DNA of 64,000 nt from Silurus meridionalis (GCF_014805685.1 NC_060890.1:27948500-28012499); one strand, 5' to 3'; positions 46,691-58,154 are shown, counted from the stretch's first letter. Made by a program: numbers and translations. Notes: generated from the letters alone by a model not told the origin.

Positions 46691-49045
46691 CCATCAGAGC
46701 TCGACTGGGCCACTGAACATCTAGAAACAACATTACGTTACACTTTAGATGATGTAGCTCCCCTTAAGACCAAAATGATCAGGGAGAAGAAAAAATTAGC
46801 ACAGTGGTATAATGATCATACACGCACCTTAAAACAGACCACTCGAAAATTAGAACGTAAATGGCGTCAAACATAATTAACAGTATTTCAAATAGCATGG
46901 AAGGAGAGCCTCCTAAATTATAGAAAATCTCTTAGTGCTGCCAGATCAGCATATTTCTCCTCCCTCATAGAAAATAACAAGCATAATCCTAGATTTTTAT
47001 TCAGCACGGTAGCAAAATTAACAGGGAATAAAAGCACTGCGCTAACATGCACACCATCAATAGGTAGTAATGATTTCATGAACTTTTTTAATAATAAAAT
47101 TGAAAACATCAGGCAAGAAATCCAGACGGTTAATATAAATCCAAATTATTTTACAAGTAACCCTGTAGACAGCAGTGTCATTATAGCAGACAATCAACTA
47201 CAAAGCTTCACTCCTATTCATGAGAATGACCTAATTTCATTAATCTCCTCATCAAAATCATCAACCTGCATTCTCGATCCCTTGCCTACAAGTTTCTTTA
47301 AACAGATAACTCCAGAAGTAATTAAACCTGTTTTAAAAATAATTAACTCTTCCATTAGCACTGGTTTTGTACCTAAATCCTTCAAACTGCAGTTATCCAC
47401 CCCCTTATTAAGAAACCTGACCTTGACCCATGTCAGTTGTCCAACTACAGACCTATATCAAATCTCCCCTTTATATCCAAAATTTTAGAAAAGGTTGTAG
47501 CACAGCAGTTCTGCTCACACCTACTTATGAATAACATTTATGAAATGTATCAGTCAGGATTTCGGCCTCATCATAGCACAGAGACGGCGCTAGTTAAGGT
47601 GGTAAATGACCTGTTATTGGCCTCTGATCACGGTTTTGTCTCTTTACTTGTTTTGCTCGACCTTAGTGCAGCTTTTGACACCATTGATCACACTATACTG
47701 CTTGCTAGACTTGAGAACGTTGTAGGAATAAAGTGAACAGCTCTCTCTTGGCTCAGGTCTTATTTGACTGATCGCTATCAGTTTGTTGATGTAAATGGTG
47801 AGTTCTCCACACTCTATGAGGTAAAGTTTGGTGTTCCTCAAGGATCTGTCTTAGGCCCACTGCTTTTCTCTTTATATATGCTGCCTTTTGGTGAAATTAT
47901 TCATAAACATGGGATTCGCTTCCATTGCTATGCTGATGATACACAGCTGTATATTTCAGCAAAGGCAGATGAGAGAGATCAGCTTAACAATGTTGAGGAG
48001 TGTGTAAAGGACATTAGACAGTGGATGCTTGATAACTTTCTTCTGCTCAACTCAGATAAGACGGAAGTACTTTTACTAGGACCACATGCAGCTAGAAGTA
48101 AACTTTCCGATTACGTAGCATCTTGGATGGTGTTTCTGTTTCAGCATGTACAGCTGTCAAAGGCCTGGGTGTGATTATTGACCCTAGTCTTTCCTTTGAG
48201 GCTCACGTGAATAACATCACCAGGATCGCCTTCTTTCACCTTAGAAATATGATGTCGTTACAGGATACAGAAAGTTCATGCTTTTGTTACTTTTAGATTA
48301 GACTACTGTAATGCTTTACTGTCTGGGTGTTGGAGTAAGTGCAGAAATAAGCTTCAGTTCGTTCAGAATGCAGCAGCAAGAGTCCTCACTAGATCTAGGA
48401 AATATGACCACATCACCCCTGTTTACTGTCTACACTGGCTCCCAATTAAATCTCGCATTGATTATAAAATACTACTACTGAAGTATAAAGCACTTAATGC
48501 TCTCACGCCGCAGTATCTGAGTGAACTTCTGTACCAGTATGATCCTCCACGCCTACTTAGATCAAAAGGTGCAGGCGATCTGTTGGTTCCTCAAATAATG
48601 AAGACTACAGCAGGGGGCAGATCTTTCTCTTATAAAGCCCCACAGTTATGGAACAGCCTTCCAACCAGTGTTCAGGACTCAGACACAGTCTCAGTGTTCA
48701 AGTTGAGGTTGAAAACCTATTTATTTAGTCAAGCCTTTGATCAGTTGATTTTTTATCTTAGGTAAAGGAGCAGATCTGGAGGGATCATGGATATGGAGTG
48801 TTTGGTGAACTGGGATATTTGGATGCTGTCATCCCCTCACATTCACACGTTCACTCAGGTTTGTTGACGGTGGTGTGGTGGGTCGTCTCTTATCCCAGAG
48901 ATCCCTCATGTCTGTATTACCTTCTGGTTCTCCATTTTAGTTATGCTGCCATAGCGAGTCTTGCCGGAGTCCAAACTGCACAGTGACATTAACTTTCATA
49001 CAACAATATGGACACTTAATAATCCATATCCTTTTCTTCCTGTCA

Positions 49046-49086
<41 letters not shown>

Positions 49087-49575
49087 CGAGTTAAACATGC
49101 TCCTGAGGCTCCAGTGACCACTGTTCCCCTCTCCCCTCCGTGGATCTTCCCACTTCGTCTAGGCCTGCCTCTGGATAGTGTTCTCTTCGACTGGAGGCCA
49201 CTCTGTGCAGCTTGGGACGGTTTCTCATCAACACTTTGGGTGGTTCCATGAAATTTCGGAATAGAACGGGAGCTTTGAGGATGGATTGGAATGTAGTTAA
49301 TGTCAACAGTCTGCTACACTGACTCAGGAATACAGTTTGCTTCTGATCATCATCACTGTACCCCGCAACATTGTATATCTGCTTCAGATGGACATTTGGT
49401 GCAACCCAGATGAGGATGGGTTCCCTCTTGAGTCTGGTTCCTCTCAAGGTTTCTTCCTTATGCCATCTCGGGGAGTTTTTCCTTGCCACAGTTGCTCGTC
49501 AGGGGACAAACATACTTACAAAGAACAAATTTACTTTTAATCACCACATTATCTGTGTAAAGCTGCTTTGAATGA
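46691..49575 (+). mobile_element. Second L2 LINE copy, 5'-truncated
   Basis: Begins within the end of the EN region (GAGCTCGACTGGGCCACTGA) 20 bp after the tail of the first copy. It carries RT frames broken by stops at 46873 and 47734 and small deletions near 47390, 48125 and 48250. Motif A is [13 protein letters not shown] and YADD is intact, but the frame is not. The 3' UTR has a CT tract at 49051-49083, and the last 40 bp are deleted at GCTGCTTTGAATGAATTG. Confidence 0.85.
49051..49083. repeat. (CT)n tract of the second L2 copy
   Basis: Shorter version of the same 3' UTR tract. Confidence 0.9.
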
Positions 49576-50497
49576 ATTGATATACTCCTTCTTACTTATA
49601 AAGAACTAAATGGTTTGGCTCCCATGTATCTCTCCAGTCTTTAAACACGTTACAATCCGTCACTCTCCCTGAGATCTCAAAACTCTGGGCCTCTAGTAGT
49701 TTTTAGAATAGCAAAGTCCACTAAAGGCGGTAGATCATTCTCACACTTAGCTCCTAAACTCTGGAATAGTCTTCCTGACAGTGTTGGGGGCTCAGACACA
49801 CTCTCCCAGTTTAAGTGCAGATTAAAGACGTATCTTTTTAGCAAAGCCTACACATAACACACATCACATCATAACCTTGTGCTCCAGAACATCTGATCAC
49901 ATGCACATTATCAACTTGTGCATGAACAGCAGCTATGCTAATTTCTCTCCACTGCTTCTCTTTCTCTCCCCATCCCGAAGCATTCTAAGGTTGCTCCAGC
50001 TCCAGTCACGTCCCACCTCGTGAAGATTATGGACCTTTAAAGAAGTAGATGCCGAACTCGCAAACATCCCGAACCATCTAGAGATGTACCAGTGCCAATT
50101 GGATCCCACTACATGTGTGGAGTTTTGACATTGGACCTCCTGGAGTGTTTCAAGGCTCTGGCATGGAGAAGCTGGTGCTGGAACTGTGATGATCACAAAT
50201 ATTGAGCTCAGTAGCTCCTAGTTTTATAACCATAAAGACTGTATAAGACTGTAGAAAGAACATCAAACTCTTGATGTCACCCAAATGAGGATGGGTTCCC
50301 CTTTTGAGTCTGGTTCCTCTCAAGGTTTCTTCCTCATTACATCTAAGGGAGTTTTTCCTTGCCACAGTCACCACGGCTTGCTCATCAGGGATAAATGCAC
50401 ACCATTCACCTTAACTGTTGATTTCTGTAAAGCTGCTTTGAGACAATGACTGTTGTGAAAGCGCTATAGAAATAAACTTGACTTGACTTGACTTGAC
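49576..50497 (+). mobile_element. 3' end of a different L2-group LINE with (TTGAC)n tail
   Basis: Encodes LLTYKELNGLAPMYLSSL, KSTKGGRSFSHLAPKLWNSL and [15 protein letters not shown], the last part of an L2-type ORF2 but diverged from the main family. Its 3' UTR shares CTGGTTCCTCTCAAGGTTTC with the main L2 and ends AAACTTGACTTGACTTGACTTGAC at 50497. Confidence 0.8.
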
Positions 50498-50499
50498 AA

Positions 50500-50645
50500 A
50501 CTTAATTATAAAGGCATCATCTGTGGAGCAGTTTGGATGATATGTGAACTGCAAGGGGTCCAGTGAGGGTGGCAGCTGTCTTGATGTGCCTCATGACGAG
50601 CCTCTCAGAGCACTTCATCACGATGGGTGTGAGCGTGACAATACA
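50500..50645 (-). mobile_element. Rex1-like RT scrap
   Basis: The minus strand reads VTLTPIVMKCSERLVMRHIK, a diverged form of the [19 protein letters not shown] block of the Rex1-like LINEs here. Confidence 0.6.
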
Positions 50646-50689
50646 GATAAACTGTACAGAGTGACGCATGACACTTGAACCAGTGAAGG

Positions 50690-51265
50690 AAAGCCCAGTT
50701 GTTTGTCCCAAAGAAACGCAGGGAGCTTCTGTTTCATGCGGCTCACCATGGCTGGCCACTTGGGGCACTAGTAAAACTAAGACCACCTAATGGCCTGGTT
50801 TTATTGCACAGGCATTCGCAGTGATGTGCGTAGATGGTATGTGGTATGCCACGATGTCAGCTGGTGAAACTGCCAGCCATCCCAAAAGTGCTTTTGTGCC
50901 CATTACCCTTAATAGATGTCCCCTTCGAAATAATTAGAATGGACCTCGTCTGGCAATTAGAGCAGACTGCACAAAGGCATCACTTTGTGTTAGTTTTGTT
51001 GGACTACAGAATGCCATACCCGGAAGCAGTGCCTCTTTGCAACATCTTAGCATGTAGTGTTGTGGAGGCACTCGGCCGTGTTATTTCCTGAGTCAGAATC
51101 CAGGATTAGATCCTGACTAATTAAGGCACGGCTTTTAAAGAATGGCAATCCGGGCCATATAATAGGGGCGCACAGCTACGGGAGATGTTGACTATGAGTT
51201 TAAATGCACAGATAGGGGAGATGCACTCCAGGTGTAACACCTCAACCCCATGAAGCCATGGAGGT
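50690..51265 (+). mobile_element. Ty3/gypsy integrase fragment
   Basis: About 50690-50860 encodes an HHCC-type zinc region (ELLFHAAHHGWPLGALVKL, then CGMPRCQLVK). The frame 50834-51091 continues with the integrase core start (IIRMDLVWQLEQ, FVLVLLDYRMPYPEAVPL). Stops follow. This is a relic with no recognisable LTR. Confidence 0.7.
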
Positions 51266-51384
51266 AGGCGGTGCCTATGTCTATAGTGATGGTGGTTTCT
51301 GAGAGGGAGAAGCTGGAACCGGAGATAAGGCCAAAATCCACATCAATGTCCATTTCAATGCAGTGTCTATATTTGACATGAATT

Positions 51385-51670
51385 AGCTGCTCGATCGGCT
51401 AGGCATGGCACAATTTTATCCAAAACTGGATTGAACCAATGGATATTGCCAGATCCCCTTGACTCCAATGTCCTGTGAAAAAAAAAGGATTTTTTACACT
51501 GTTCGGTTTACACCAGTTCGTCACACTTCCGTTGGGGCCCCAGCGACGTTTCAACATCTCATGGACTGAATTCTCCGGCCCCATAATGGGTATTTGCAAT
51601 ACCTCAGAGAGGTCCTGAGAATCTTGAGGTGTGCAGGACTCAGAGCAAACCCAAAGAAGTTTCTAACCAC
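51385..51670 (+). mobile_element. Ty3/gypsy RT fragment, palm box deleted
   Basis: Contains remnants of a gypsy RT (QIPLTP, GAPATFQHLMD, ILRPHNGYLQYLREVLRILR, GLRANPKKF). The YxDD segment expected between RPH and YLREVL is missing. It lies downstream of the integrase piece, the reverse of the normal pol order. Confidence 0.65.
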
Positions 51671-51706
51671 CTTTTTTATTATTATTGTTATTATTATTAT
51701 AATATG

Positions 51707-51955
51707 GAGGTTCCCTGGTGGTCTAGTGGTTAGGATGCAGCGCTCTCACTGCTGCGGCCCGGGTTCGATCCCTGGTCAGGGAACCAACCCCAGCCATTAG
51801 GGTTGCACAAGCCTTAGTCCAGGTCCCAAGCCAGGATAAATGGGGAGGGTTGCGTTAGGAAGGGCATCCAGCGTAAAAACACGTGCCAAATCAAACGTGC
51901 GGATGATCCGCTGTGGCGACCCCTAATGGGAGAAGCCGAAAGAAAGGTTTTTTTT
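51707..51955 (+). mobile_element. tRNA-Glu-headed SINE
   Basis: The head at 51712-51783 (TCCCTGGTGGTCTAGTGGTT... to ...GGTCAGGGAA) is a near tRNA-Glu with a CTC anticodon in CTCTCAC. Acceptor, anticodon and T stems can still pair. A-box (TGGTCTAGTGG) and B-box (GGTTCGATCCC) promoters for RNA polymerase III are present. The body GTTAGGAAGGGCATCCAGCG, then GATGATCCGCTGTGGCGACC and GAGAAGCCGAAAGAAA is a common fish SINE 3' part. It is flanked by ATT-rich runs on both sides. The body makes it a SINE and not a tRNA gene. Confidence 0.85.
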
Positions 51956-52216
51956 TTATTATTATTATATGGAGCCACTGATGACTTTGACCTTTTCATG
52001 ATGATAAAATACTTTTAATCCAGGTAATCATGGACAATGTTTCCTGAAACCCTCTACATCCCTCATTTTCCTTCCTTACAGCAGCAGCCACCTTCACCAG
52101 AGAGACTCGGTTAAGCAAAAGCATTTATAATACTTCAAAATAGCAAAATAACGAAAAAGATTTCTATGCTATTACTAATACTACAAAAAAAATAAAATAT
52201 TAATAATAATATTAAA

Positions 52217-52247
<31 letters not shown>

Positions 52248-52477
52248 GCTTTTTAAACATATTCCTCCTAAGCTTTGCTCTCTACCACTGACAGATTGCA
52301 TACATTGACCCTGGGGAGATGTGGTTCCTGGCAGAAGTTCCAGGGCACAATTATAGGCTCGGTAATGAGGTAAGCCACTCATGAAATGATGGTAATTGGA
52401 TGGAATATAAACTGACTTTTCACAGATGTGACTGAAATCATTATTATGAGTAGATGAAAACAATGTTGGTGACATTG
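51956..52477. other. Unassigned AT-rich stretch
   Basis: ATT/AAT runs at 51957-51967 and 52190-52248. No gene recognised. Confidence 0.45.
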
Positions 52478-52599
52478 TGTCAGGGAACCACCAGCCAGGA
52501 ATCCCCCCCCGCACACACACACACACTTAGCACACTCGCAGTGCCTCGCCTTACTACTAATCACCTTCACTTTTCTCCAATCTACTCTCCTCTCCAGCA

Positions 52600-52880
52600 G
52601 CCCGATGGCTCTTTCAGCTTCCTGCAGGTCAAACTCTACATAGAAATGCAACCACACAAGTTTCCCACCAATCGATCCAATGTAGCGTTCCTCATTTCCT
52701 TACTCACTGGGAAGGTTCTGAACTGGGCGAGGGCCATATGGAGCACCAATAGTGCCATAGCCATGTCATATGTGCAATTTACAAACCACTTTGCGGAGGT
52801 TTTCTGCTCCGCCACTGGGGCCCTGCCTGTATAGTGGTGAGCATGGGCACTTCATTCCCCAGTGTCCGGCCTGACCCCCT
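52600..52880 (+). pseudogene. Chromovirus gag fragment
   Basis: The frame 52454-52834 encodes FSFLQVKLYIEMQPHKFPTN, VAFLISLLTGKVLNWARAIW and FTNHFAEVF, the capsid-type core of Ty3/gypsy Gag. Shortly after, SGEHGHFIPQCPA is the tail of a CCHC zinc knuckle whose first cysteines are lost to a frame break. Confidence 0.78.
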
Positions 52881-52904
52881 CGCCCGGCAGTGAGTACAGT
52901 CGAC

Positions 52905-53795
52905 TTCACCGCGGAAATCACCCACTTATTTAAGCTCCCGGTCACACTAATAACCCCCATGCTCTCCCTTCTGGTCTCTGCTCTGGTAGATTTTAGCTCC
53001 GCAGGCAACTTCATCTCCCAGGACTGCCTAGAACAGCTTCAGCTCCACCAGGAGAGAGGGACACGGGAGCTGGTGGTCCAAACCATCCAAGGGATGCCCT
53101 TAGAGCATGGTTGGGTGTAGTACTGTGCCCCGGTGGTCATTCTCCAGGTTGGCCTGTTCCACAGCGAGGAGATCCGTTTTCTTGACGCTTAAGAACTCTA
53201 CGGCGAGTATTATTCTGGGGCATCCTGGCTGGCACAACACTCTTCGAAGCTCTTTTGGAACCCCTGTGACATCCTCGAGTGGCGCCACCGATGCAGGGAG
53301 CACTTTCTACACCACCTACTCCGTCTGCGTCAAATTCCCTGAGTGGCCACACTCGTGGAAAGCCCTAAAAACTCCCAGGAGGTGGAGGTTCCCCCGGAGT
53401 ACCAATTGTGTGCAGACATATTCAGTAAGCAGGCAGCAACTCGCCTACACCACCACCATCCATGGGACTGCACCATTGACCTGATGCCAGGTGCTAAACT
53501 GCCTAAAAGGCAGGTGTACTCGCTGTCGGTTCCAAAATGCATGGCGATGGCCCTCCGGCAGGGCTTTATTACTCCTCCCCCGCAGCCTCCAGTTTTTTTT
53601 GTGGAGAAGAGGAGGGGGAAGGCCCTGCATCAACTTTTGCAACCTGAATACCAAATCACTCCACTCCTGTATCTGCTCCCTCTAGTCTATCTCAATCTAG
53701 AGAAGTGTGAGTTCCACCGGCTGAAATTGCAGTTCCTAGGATATGTGATTAGCTCATTCGGGTATATGGATGAACCAGGGGGAAGGTGAAAGCAG
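52905..53795 (+). pseudogene. Chromovirus protease and RT remnants
   Basis: The protease region reads SALVDFSSAGNFISQDCLEQ, where the expected active-site D-S-G has become D-F-S. RT begins VPPEYQLCADIFSKQAATRL, WDCTIDLMPGAKLPKR and LRQGFITPP. It then loses roughly 130 codons, including the YxDD box, before resuming at LNLEKCEFHRLKLQFLGYVI. These are direct observations from the frames; the missing length is judged against the usual RT. Confidence 0.78.
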
Positions 53796-54279
53796 TGCGG
53801 CACTGGCCCCGTCCGAGCACTACCAAAGAGCTCCAATGCTTTCTAGGGTTCGCCAACTTCTACCACCAGTTCATCCAGGGCTTAAGTCTGGTCAACGCCC
53901 CACTCACCCCTCTCCTGAAGGGAAAGGCCAAGACCCTCATGTGGACCCCATAGGCCAAAGAGGCCTTTCAGGAACTAAAGAGGAGGTTCAGTGTTCCTGG
54001 CCATCAAACTGGTGCTCAAAGAGTGTTGTCACTGGCTGGAGGGGGCAGCACTCCCCTTTATGGTCATCACTGACCAAAAGAACCTCCAATACCTGCAAGA
54101 AGCCAAGCATTTGAATCCCTAACAAGCCAGATGGGCCCTGTTTTTCACCCGCTACCATTTCACCATCACCTACCGTCCCGGCTCCACGAACAGCAAGGCA
54201 GACGCCATAGTCCCCATTCACCATTCATCATTCAAAACCCCACAACACTTACCCACAGGAAAGCTGGTCCCCCTGCCTA

Positions 54280-54670
54280 TACAACAGCGGCCGTGGTCAC
54301 ATCTGGGGATAGATTTCATTACGGACCTGCCCAACTTGGATAGTAACACCTGCATCCTAGTGGCTGTGGACCGCTTCTCAAAGGCAGGCATGCTGCTTCC
54401 ACTTTATGGCCTGCCCACAACCCTAGAGACTGCAGAGGTGATGTTCCATCATGTATTCCGGAACGTCTGCCTCCCTGAGTAAATCATGTAAACCGACCCC
54501 AGTTCACATCCCATGTGTGGAAGGTGTTCTTCCTGCTCCTAGGGGTTACAGTTAACCTGTCATCTGGATATCACCCTCAGACCAACGGGCAAACGGAGCG
54601 GAAGATACAGGAGCTGGGATGCTACTTCTGGTCGTACTGCAATCAGGACCACACTAGCTGGATGCCACCG
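54280..54670 (+). pseudogene. Chromovirus integrase core, broken
   Basis: Reads HLGIDFITDLPNLDSNTCIL, VAVDRFSKAGMLLPLYGLPT and, after stops, [20 protein letters not shown]. The first catalytic D and the E-bearing block are visible. The middle D region (around 54490) is frameshifted. Confidence 0.75.
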
Positions 54671-55159
54671 ACCTGACCCTGTTTCAGTGCATGCTGGGCT
54701 TCCAGCCATCTTTGTTTCCCTGGACGGAAGAGACATCAAATTTTCCAGCAGTGGATTATTGATTCTGGGAAAACGTGCGTGTGTGGGAGTCAGCACACAC
54801 GCAGCTCTGACATGCCCTCAGAACCACCCAGAGGTTCGCAGATCCTCTGAAGTCAGAGCCCTCTTCACCAACCGGGTGATCAGGTCTGGTTGTCCACCCA
54901 AGATCTGTGCCTATGGCTACCCTGTAAGAATCTCAGTCCCATTTTATCTGCCCATTCCGGATCATCAGGTGGGTCAATGAAGTGGCCTATAGGCTTGACC
55001 TTCATACTTCCAACCACATCTGACCTTCCAAGTGTCACTACTAAAACCCTTTACATCCCTACCACAGAGCACCCTGGAGTCACCATAGATCCTCCTTCCC
55101 CAGAGATGCTGGACCAGCCGTCGGTGTACTCCATCCAGAAAAATCTGAACTCATGACGT

Positions 55160-55330
55160 AGGGGTGCCACCCTGGAATACCTCATTGACTGGGAGGGGTA
55201 CAGACCAGAGGAGTGCTCTTGGGTCGCCAGGTGGGACGTGGTAGACCCTGCACTCCTGGAAGAGTTTCACTCCAGCCACCCTAACCGCCTCGCACCCCCG
55301 GGGCCACGGGCCACCCAGGCGCCTAGTTAG
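55160..55330 (+). pseudogene. Chromovirus chromodomain and pol end
   Basis: Encodes [20 protein letters not shown], then [20 protein letters not shown], a C-terminal chromodomain with the aromatic and acidic pattern of chromovirus integrases, which tether insertion to chromatin marks. An upstream frame break separates it from integrase. Confidence 0.82.
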
Positions 55331-55459
55331 GGTGTAGAGAGCTGCCCCAGGAGGAGGGGTTATTGTTAGGTAAACACCAGCCATGCCTCCCCTCTACACT
55401 CAGAACACACGCAGCACCTCACCTTCCTACTATTACCCAGGTATCTGAATATCCAGTCA

Positions 55460-56397
55460 AGAAATTGAAGGGTTATGTTTTTTGAAAGGCCTGGACTCAT
55501 TGGAGATTTTTCAGGAAACTGTGACTAGGAGAGTGATGGTTTCATTATGGAAGGCTCGGCAAGAGGTGATCACCACAGAATTGGGCTGTGATTTGCTCCC
55601 TCTTGGAGTCCAAAAGTGCTAGATACCCGGGCACTGCCTCTCTTAATGATTTCAGGATTTGAGGTGGTACACTTGGAGTACATCCCCTCTATCTGTGTGC
55701 CTAATCTCATAGTCGACGTCTCCAACCCATGGTGTAGCCATAAAGGGTCCTTGCACTTGCGAGTAATTTAGAGCTCAACATGGGTAGTAATATGAGTACT
55801 TTGTCTTCTGGTGCGAATTCCCACAGCTGCTATTATAAAGCCGGGACTGGTATTTCTGGCCCTACAGTGTTAATTGCCCCAAAGGGTGGAGTTTTGCTTT
55901 TAGGTCAAGGGAGCACTGAATTTCATTTTTGCTGGCAGAAGGTCCTTCCCTTCAATTTATGATGATGATATCTAGCTCCTAGCAAGATCTCTTTCAGGAC
56001 CCTGACCCGGGAGATAACACATAAGAGTGCCTCCACAATACTGCGGGATTAGATGATTAGAGAGAGGCGCTGCTTCTGGGTACCGCATAAATAAACACTA
56101 TCACAAAGTGATGCCCTCATGCAGTCCTCTCTAATGGCCTGACAAGGTCCATTTTAATTCTTTCTAAGGGAACCTCGATCAAAGGTAATGGTGCAATGGG
56201 GCTTCTGGGATGGCTAGCGGATTCCCCAGCTGACATTTATGACATGCTGCACACCACCTACGTACATTGCCATGTATGCCCTCTTTTGTAGAAGTGTCCC
56301 GCATCACTCGGTTAAGCCTTTATTTATTGACCTCAAAGTAGGGGTATGAAAAAGCACAATACTTGGCTGGAACTGCCCAGGTTACCCACAACACCAG
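55460..56397 (-). mobile_element. Ty3/gypsy pol fragment in opposite orientation
   Basis: Diverged pol sequence on the minus strand. The region 55750-55960 (plus-strand words GAGCTCAACATGGGTAGTAA, TTTTGCTTTTAGGTCAAGGG and GAATTTCATTTTTGCTGGCA) matches my memory of the integrase C-terminal part of fish gypsy elements read in reverse. The right part (56180-56300) looks like RNase H/linker. No open frame survives. Confidence 0.55.
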
Positions 56398-56515
56398 CAG
56401 ACATGCCCAGGCTTCCGCCTTGATCAGGGGCCCACGATTTACAGCTTGGCAATGCTGGGGTTTGAACTTCTGACCTTTCACTCAGTAAACCAGAGACTAT
56501 ACCAGTGAGCTACAT
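56398..56515. repeat. Interspersed teleost repeat, third copy
   Basis: CAGCTTGGCAATGCTGGGGT, TTGAAC and ACTCAGTAAACCAGAGACTA plus GTGAGCTAC follow the family seen at 2360 and 17918. Confidence 0.6.
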
Positions 56516-56519
56516 TCCC

Positions 56520-56830
56520 AATAAATTCCCAGTAAAGCATTAAAGTAGTCTAATCTAGATATAACGGAAGCATGAACTACTTTTTCTGCATCCTGTAATG
56601 ACATCATATTTGTAATTTTTAAAATATTTTTAAGGTGAAAGAAGGAGATCCTGGTAATATTATTCACATGAGCCTTAAAGGAAAGACTCGGGTCAAAAAA
56701 GGAAAGACTCGGGTCACACCAAGGTCTTTGACTGCTGTACACACTGAAACAGAAACACCATCCAGAGATGCTACGCAATCGGAAAGTTTACTTTTAGCTG
56801 CATGTGGTCATAGTAAAAGTAGTTTTTAGT
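56520..56830 (-). mobile_element. L2 RT C-terminal fragment
   Basis: The minus strand encodes [20 protein letters not shown] and QDAEKVVHASVISRLDYFNA. A 20-bp local duplication (GGAAAGACTCGGGTCA) lies at 56680-56715. Confidence 0.75.
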
Positions 56831-56839
56831 AGTAATTTT

Positions 56840-57860
56840 TTATGATATGGCGAGCATCCAGCTCATTCAGTGTGTCAAGCGTGACATGTTTAGTCAGTCA
56901 TTCTACATCACTAGCGATAATTATAGCTGTGAGTAGTGTAGGATAGTTTGCTCTTTGACGGAGAAGATTCTAGCATTAGAGAAGCGCATCCGGAGAGAGA
57001 ATTAGTGAGTGTGAGAGCAGTCCAGGTTCTGCAGGGGAAAGTCTATATGCCCTAGCTGGAGTTAACATTCCCCCAAATCTGGCATTAGAGCCCTCACAGC
57101 GAGGCGAGTGGGTGATTCTCACAAAGCCAAAGCTAACATTAAGGCTCGCCTATGGGAGCACCATTCCTTTCTGCTTCATGTGTCCAACAGGTTTGCTTTC
57201 CCCAGTGAAACACCTGCTAAGAAACCTTAAAAAGCTCTGGTTATAGGAGACTCTATTCTGAGGCAGTGAAATTAGCTAGACCTTTAGGGTGACCAGCAGC
57301 CCAGGTCAGGTGTATCCAGGGTGCCGAACATAGCAGGTCAGCTTAGATTTTACTTTTTCTTTACAGTTCCCTGAATTTTTCACACAGGAGCTAAGGATAT
57401 ACGCCTTCTAAAGTCAGAGGTTTCTAAGAGTAACATTATAGAGGTGTGTAAATTAGCGAAGGCAATGTCCAATGCTGTAATATGCTCTGGCCCCATCTCA
57501 ATGCGGCCTAGCCTACAGCAGGGTTTGGTTGCTGAACTGCTGGATGTCCGAGTGGCGCTCTAAAAACAATGTGAGCTTCATAGATAATTGGAGCAATTTT
57601 AAAGGCAAGGCTGGCCTGTTAGGGTGGGACAGTATCCATCCCACTCAGGAAGGTGCTGCTCTCATTTCTTGTAGTATAGGTCATAGTCTCAGAACAGCAC
57701 TAGTTAACCAGTGACTGTCCAAAGCCAAGGCCAGGGAGCAGACAGACAGGCTACACCGACCGTCTGCTAGCTGCACGAAGTCGTCACTCAGGATCCACCA
57801 TATTAAGACTGTGTCTGTCTCCTGAATGGAACCAAAATATAGAAATTCTTAAAAAGCCTA
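56840..57860 (+). mobile_element. L2 5' region with decayed ORF1
   Basis: Follows the L2 5' part: finger region (CVKRDMFSQSFYITSDN, with a lost Cys), coiled coil (LTEKILALEKRI), esterase pieces and LLGWDSIHPTQEGAAL near 57620-57660, where DGVH has become DSIH. Frames are broken throughout. It ends near the ORF2 start. Confidence 0.78.
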
Positions 57861-57867
57861 TTTAATT

Positions 57868-58115
57868 TACACACCTCTATAATGTTACTCTTAGAAACCT
57901 CTTCAAGCGACGACTGAAGACCTTCATCTTCCTGAAATACTTAAATTAGCACTTCCAAGCTTGTAGAATTCAAGAGTTATATTTATATTGAGTTTGTAAT
58001 CTTGCGTACCAGTGTAGATTTATTCATTACCAGAGACTCAAAGCACTTTTGTACGTCGCTCTGGATAGGGACGTCTGCTAAATGCCGCAAATGTAAATGT
58101 AAATGTAAGTAACAT
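57868..58115 (+). mobile_element. L2 ORF1 snippet (inverted) and LINE 3' end
   Basis: 57870-57902 is the reverse of the GTTACTAAGAGTAACATTAT region of L2 ORF1. It is joined to a LINE C terminus (SRRLKTFIFLKYLN) and a 3' tail GTCGCTCTGGATAGGGACGT plus CTGCTAAATGCCG, ending in (AAATGT)n. Confidence 0.6.
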
Positions 58116-58153
58116 ATTAAACATTGAATTAAATAATTATTGATTAGATTAGA

Positions 58154-58154
<1 letters not shown>

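Larger units (their letters stand above)
52478..55455 (+). mobile_element. Ty3/gypsy chromovirus, internally deleted copy
   Basis: The outer ends share TGTCAGGGAACCACCAGCCA (52478) and TGTTAGGTAAACACCAGCCA (55364), the start of each LTR, both truncated to about 85-90 bp. Gag is at 52600-52840, protease at about 52910-53110, RT pieces at 53390-53780, RNase H remnants around 53950-54240, integrase at 54280-54660 and a chromodomain at 55160-55290. A purine-rich tract GGAGGAGGGGT (55350-55360) precedes the 3' LTR. Every domain is frameshifted or deleted, so it is inactive. Confidence 0.85.

Noticed and set aside
51712..51783. A genuine tRNA-Glu(CTC) gene
   Set aside because: The head is attached to a SINE body and lies between AT-rich runs, with no Pol III terminator directly after the acceptor stem. 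It is better explained as a SINE head.
56497..56830. An independent gene with DPSLSF repeats
   Set aside because: It is an L2 RT fragment carrying a small local duplication of GGAAAGACTCGGGTCA.
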